A stretch of 17,010 bases of DNA, taken from the NCBI GenBank assembly GCA_039808645.1, contig JBDHTL010000079.1, positions 1-17,010 of the forward strand. Direction: 5' to 3'. Below, one piece after another: positions 13,767 to 17,010 of this stretch (position 1 is the first letter of the stretch; every line of letters begins with the position of its first letter). The translations under genes were made by a program, and so were the position numbers. Origin of the DNA: JAJXWB01 sp039808645. GTDB lineage: Bacteria > Pseudomonadota > Alphaproteobacteria > Rhizobiales > Beijerinckiaceae. The notes under the pieces are model-generated. The model ran no database searches and had not been told where the DNA came from. It worked only from the letters and a program-made list of their open reading frames with translations.

Positions 13767-14960
13767 ATGAATCAGGCAGCTTCACCCACCGCCGGCCGCG
13801 CCATCGTGCTTCTCGCCGTCGCGGCTTTCGCGAGCGCGGCCACGACACGCATCTGCGACGGACTGCTGCCGCAACTCGCCACGGAATTTCGCGTGACGCC
13901 CGGCGAAGCGGCAATCGTCGCCACGGCCTATTCGCTGACCTATGGCCTGCTGCAGCCGGCCTTCGGCATCGCCGGCGACCGCTACGGCAAGTACCGGCTG
14001 ATCCTCGTCTGCTGCGTCCTCTCGCTCGTCACGACCGCCGCCTGCGCCGCCGCGCATTCGCTGGGCGCGCTCGCGCTCGCAAGGCTGGCGGCAGGTTTTG
14101 CCGCGGCCGGCATCGTGCCGCTGGCGCTCGCCTGGATCGGCGACGCCGTGCCGTACGACGTCAGGCAAACCACCATCGCGCGCTTCATGATGGGCCAGAT
14201 CTCCGGCCTCATCATCGGCCAGGCCTTCGGCGGCTGGTTCGGCGACCTCGCCGGCTGGCGCTCGGCCTTCATCGTCATTCTCGCGCTCTATGCCGTGGCG
14301 ACCGCAGGGCTCGCCTTCGAACTGCGCCGCAATCCGCTCGCCAACGGCGCGCCGTCGAAAGCGCCGCTGACCGCCATCGCCTCGACATTCGTCTCCGCGC
14401 TGCGTCGCAAGTCCGTGCGCGCCCTCATGCTGGCGGTCTTCCTCGAAGGCTTCCTCTGCTTCGGCGCGGTCGCCTACATCACCACCATGCTGCATTTCTC
14501 GTTCGGCCTGACATTCGGACAGGCGGGCCTGTTGCTGATCGCCTTCGGCCTCGGCGGCATTCTCTACGCGACATTCGCGCGGCGCATCGTCCCGCTGTTC
14601 GGCGAAGCGGGCGTCGCGCGCATCTCCGGCGCGCTGTTCTTCGTCGCCTTCCTCGGGCTTGCGCTCGCCCCCGCGCCGCTGTTCGCCGCGCCCGCCTGCC
14701 TTGCGGCCGGCGCCGGCTATTATCTGCTGCACAGCGTTCTGCAGGTGAACGCCACGCAGGCGACGCCCGAGGCGCGCGGCGCCGGCATGAGCCTGTTCGC
14801 GACGAGCTTCTTTCTCGGCCAGGCGGCAGGCGTCGCGGCCGCCGCGCCGATCGTCGACCGCTTCGGCGCGCCCGCCGTCTTCCTCATTGCCGCGGCGGCA
14901 TTGCCCGCGCTCGCCTTCTGGGTCGCGCAGACGGTCGCGACATCAGGCGAGCGTAGCTGA
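13767..14960 (+). CDS. MFS transporter, DHA1-like drug/solute exporter
   Basis: A 397-residue inner-membrane protein with about 12 hydrophobic helices. Motif A after helix 2 reads GDRYGKYR (70-77), the standard MFS gating motif. A helix-4 arginine lies in ALARLAAGFAAAGIVPLALAW (about residues 104-124). The overall form is of the AraJ/YajR-like DHA1 group; substrate unknown. I start it at the ATG at 13767. The purine-rich right arm of the repeat just upstream gives GGAGGGGG at 13748-13755, which should serve as the ribosome binding site. A TTG at 13698 would add 23 residues encoded by the repeat and is rejected. It converges with the downstream hydrolase gene across 9 bp. Confidence 0.88.
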   Translation: MNQAASPTAGRAIVLLAVAAFASAATTRICDGLLPQLATEFRVTPGEAAIVATAYSLTYGLLQPAFGIAGDRYGKYRLILVCCVLSLVTTAACAAAHSLGALALARLAAGFAAAGIVPLALAWIGDAVPYDVRQTTIARFMMGQISGLIIGQAFGGWFGDLAGWRSAFIVILALYAVATAGLAFELRRNPLANGAPSKAPLTAIASTFVSALRRKSVRALMLAVFLEGFLCFGAVAYITTMLHFSFGLTFGQAGLLLIAFGLGGILYATFARRIVPLFGEAGVARISGALFFVAFLGLALAPAPLFAAPACLAAGAGYYLLHSVLQVNATQATPEARGAGMSLFATSFFLGQAAGVAAAAPIVDRFGAPAVFLIAAAALPALAFWVAQTVATSGERS

Positions 14961-14969
14961 GAAGCCGCA

Positions 14970-15884
14970 TCAGGCGTTATGCGCTTTCGCGTGATCGACG
15001 ATCGCGTCGATGATCTCCGGCCAGAGCTCCTTCGGCAGCGCATGCCCCATGCGCTTGACAATGTGAAGCTTCGCGCCCGGCACCGACTTCGCCGTATCCA
15101 TGCCGGCTTCCACGCGCACCAGCGGATCGACGTCGCCGTGAATGACCAGCGTCGGCGCGCGCACATTGGCGAGGCGCGGACGCCGGTCGCCGGACGCGAA
15201 GATGGCGAGCATCTGCCGCGCGACGCCCATCGGGTTGAGCCCACGCGAGAACGCGAGGCGCGCGACCTCGACGTCCCGGCCGTCGTCGTCAGGGAATGAG
15301 CCGACGCGCAGCACGCGCCACGTCTTCTGGAAGGTGGCGACATATTCGTCCAGCGTCGTGGGCGGCGGCGCGAGCAGGACGGCGGCGGCTTCCGGCGTCG
15401 GCGGCGGCAGCGCCGGATTGCCGGTCGAGGACATGACAGAGGTCAGCGTCAGCAGGCGATCGGGGAAATTCATCGCGATTTCCTGCGAGATCATGCCGCC
15501 CATCGACGCGCCGACGACATGCGCTTTCCTGACGCCGAGATGATCGAGCAGGCCGACGGCGTCGGCCGCCATGTCGCGCAGCAGATAGGGCGCGTCGATC
15601 TTCTCGCCCTTCATCTGCTTCTGGATGAGATCCGCGAAATCGACCTTCACCGCGACATCGACTCGCGACGATCGGCCGATGTCGCGATTGTCGAAACGCA
15701 CAACATGAAAACCGCGGTCAGCGATCTTCGCGCAGAAAGCGTCGTCCCACAGTATCATCTGCGCGCCGAGCCCCATGATGAGCATGATCGTCGGCGCGGC
15801 CTTGTCGCCGAACGTGTCGTAGCAGAGCGTCATGCCATTGGCGGGCGCAAATTGTTCTGACGTGTGGGCGACCGTCGCGCTCAT
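14970..15884 (-). CDS. Alpha/beta hydrolase
   Basis: A 304-residue protein of the alpha/beta hydrolase fold. The nucleophile elbow is GASMGG (125-130) with Ser127; Asp251 or Asp253 in HGDVDPL (249-255) is the acid, and His281 in MGHALP (279-284) completes the triad. The oxyanion-side motif is MGLGAQ (37-42), and DNRDIGRSS (65-73) is typical of the group related to aclacinomycin methylesterase. A cap domain occupies about 155-235. The substrate is unknown. The start is the ATG at 15884, with GGAGGAA five nt upstream on the minus strand; the long upstream frame passes through the DUF72 gene and is rejected. An operator-like dyad lies just upstream (15900-15914). Confidence 0.9.
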   Translation of the reverse strand: MSATVAHTSEQFAPANGMTLCYDTFGDKAAPTIMLIMGLGAQMILWDDAFCAKIADRGFHVVRFDNRDIGRSSRVDVAVKVDFADLIQKQMKGEKIDAPYLLRDMAADAVGLLDHLGVRKAHVVGASMGGMISQEIAMNFPDRLLTLTSVMSSTGNPALPPPTPEAAAVLLAPPPTTLDEYVATFQKTWRVLRVGSFPDDDGRDVEVARLAFSRGLNPMGVARQMLAIFASGDRRPRLANVRAPTLVIHGDVDPLVRVEAGMDTAKSVPGAKLHIVKRMGHALPKELWPEIIDAIVDHAKAHNA

Positions 15885-15899
15885 TCCATTTCCTCCGAT

Positions 15900-15914
15900 A
15901 TTGTCGACTACAAT
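15900..15914. promoter_or_regulatory. Inverted repeat upstream of the alpha/beta hydrolase
   Basis: ATTGTCGACTACAAT has perfect 5-bp arms (ATTGT and ACAAT) around a 5-bp centre. It lies 16 bp before the hydrolase start, directly next to its ribosome binding site. The size and symmetry resemble TetR-type operators, but no regulator gene is in the window. Confidence 0.35.
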
Positions 15915-15951
15915 GTGCGACGGCTGCGCAAGGGAAGGCAAGCCGCGGCGA

Positions 15952-16779
15952 TCAGCCCAGGCGCTCCAGCAGCGCCAAAGCGGCGGCTGGATTGCGTTCC
16001 TTGAAGCCGGAAATGAAGAACAGGAAGACGTCGCGCGATGCGCTTCTGATCGGCGCGCCGACACGGCGAAGGCCTTCGATCTCGCCTCCGCCAGCGATTT
16101 GTCGCGCGCGCTTCGCCCATCGATCGAGAGCGCCGGGCGCATAGCCGAGCGCATTCGATTCGCTCGCGCCCATGATTCGGAAATAGGCGAAATCCGCCGT
16201 GGCGTCCGCGATCTGCGGATAGGCGGAATCGCAGGCCGTCACGATCGCCGCGTGATACCTGCGCGCGAGATCGACGAACTCTTCGTTGGCGAAACTGTCA
16301 TGTCGAACCTCGAGCGCATGGCGCAGTCGGCGTCCCGCAATTTCGCGCGGCAGGAGCTTCAGGAATGCGTCGAAGTCGGTCGGATCGAACGTCTTCGTCG
16401 GCGCGAATTGCCAGAGGATCGGGCCGAGCTTGTCGCGCAATTCGGCAAGACCGCTGTCGAAGAATCGCCGCATCGACTCCGACGTCTCGGCGAGCGCGCG
16501 CTTCTGCACGATGTAGCGCGGCGCCTTGATCGCGAAGACGAAATCGTCAGGCGTCTCGTCGCGCCATTTCGCGAAGCTCGCGGGCTTCTGCGTACCGTAG
16601 AACGTGCCGTTGATCTCGATCGCGGTGAGGCGCCGGCTCGCGTGCCTGAGCTCGTCCTTCTGAGGCAACCCCTTCGGATAGAAAGCGCCGCGCCAGGGCT
16701 CGTAGGTCCAGCCGCCGATCCCGACGCGGATCCCGCCGGCCTTCGCGCCTTGAGTTGTCGCCTCGGATTTCTTCGCCAC
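15952..16779 (-). CDS. DUF72 family protein (TIM-barrel, YecE-like)
   Basis: A 275-residue protein matching the DUF72 family. Landmarks are RVGIGGWTYEPWRGAFYP (18-35), the EINGTFYG strand (55-62), KWRDETPDDFVFAIKAPRYI (71-90), GPILWQFAPTK, and HALEVRHDSF with the later AYFRIMG block. The family is widespread and its biochemical role is not established. The GTG at 16779 is the start, with GGAGAGG about 6 nt upstream on the minus strand. The frame extends 75 codons further, but that part runs through the tRNA and the end repeat and is not coding. It lies 67 bp upstream of the hydrolase on the same strand and may be co-transcribed with it. Confidence 0.9.
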   Translation of the reverse strand: MAKKSEATTQGAKAGGIRVGIGGWTYEPWRGAFYPKGLPQKDELRHASRRLTAIEINGTFYGTQKPASFAKWRDETPDDFVFAIKAPRYIVQKRALAETSESMRRFFDSGLAELRDKLGPILWQFAPTKTFDPTDFDAFLKLLPREIAGRRLRHALEVRHDSFANEEFVDLARRYHAAIVTACDSAYPQIADATADFAYFRIMGASESNALGYAPGALDRWAKRARQIAGGGEIEGLRRVGAPIRSASRDVFLFFISGFKERNPAAALALLERLG

Positions 16780-16820
16780 GTCGCCTCTCCTCGCACGCGT
16801 GGAAGAATAGGATGCAGCGC

Positions 16821-16853
16821 CAAAACAAAAAGCCCCGTGCTTGCGCACGGGGC
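16821..16853 (-). terminator. Rho-independent terminator of tRNA-fMet
   Basis: On the minus strand a perfect 9-bp GC-rich stem (16853-16845 with 16840-16832) has a GCAA loop, a GNRA tetraloop, and is followed by a T-rich run TTTTTGTTTT (16831-16822). It begins 10 nt after the tRNA CCA end. This is the clearest intrinsic terminator in the window. Confidence 0.93.
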
Positions 16854-16862
16854 CTTCATGTT

Positions 16863-16939
<77 letters not shown>

Positions 16940-16949
16940 TCAAAACAAA

Positions 16950-17004
16950 ATGGCGAATAGAGAGTAGCGAATGGAAATCCGGTTCGCCACTCGCTATTCG
17001 CCAT
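16950..17004. repeat. Inverted repeat at the window edge
   Basis: ATGGCGAATAG... (16950-16971) and its inverted copy (16983-17004) match at 20 of 22 positions, separated by 11 bp. It lies upstream of the tRNA 5' end. The GGCGAATAG and GCGAATGG submotifs are similar to each other, as in dispersed intergenic repeats of several proteobacteria. The element may continue beyond the window. Confidence 0.7.
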
Positions 17005-17010
17005 TCAAAC

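Overview
The window looks like the chromosome of a GC-rich alphaproteobacterium of the Hyphomicrobiales (Rhizobiales). The pointers are the order tkt-gap-pgk-fba-thiE-like-sel1 with a divergent DUF4164-zapA pair, an alphaproteobacterial type of initiator tRNA, and many GC-rich palindromic intergenic repeats. The species cannot be told from the sequence. Almost all of it is ordinary core metabolism. I see no phage, CRISPR, toxin-antitoxin or secretion system, and no convincing new multi-gene system. The unusual material is in the genes inserted into the core order and in the intergenic repeats.

Positions 1-2057 (minus strand): DUF4164 and zapA (cell-division accessory) overlap by one base and are followed by a cytochrome P450. 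A structured RNA at about 5-143 that I read as 6S RNA comes after the P450. A 226-bp divergent promoter region (2058-2282) separates this set from tkt and holds two perfect palindromes and two GANTC sites.

Positions 2283-9911 (plus strand): transketolase, GAPDH, a fosmidomycin-resistance (Fsr) type MFS exporter, phosphoglycerate kinase, a glutaredoxin-MauE membrane fusion protein, and class II fructose-bisphosphate aldolase. The four enzymes interconvert triose, fructose and pentose phosphates. The exporter and the redox fusion are insertions into the usual gene order. GCGAGCC-type hairpins cluster directly after gap and after fba.

Positions 10028-13619: an AhpD-like carboxymuconolactone decarboxylase family gene on the minus strand; divergent from it a degenerate ThiE-family protein overlapping a secreted Sel1-repeat protein; then a class I/II aminotransferase preceded by a tandem palindromic repeat.

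Positions 13635-17010: a 121-bp element with near-perfect 37-bp inverted ends, a DHA1-like MFS transporter whose ribosome binding site lies in that element, a convergent alpha/beta hydrolase, a DUF72 protein, the initiator tRNA-fMet with a strong intrinsic terminator, and a final inverted repeat at the window edge.
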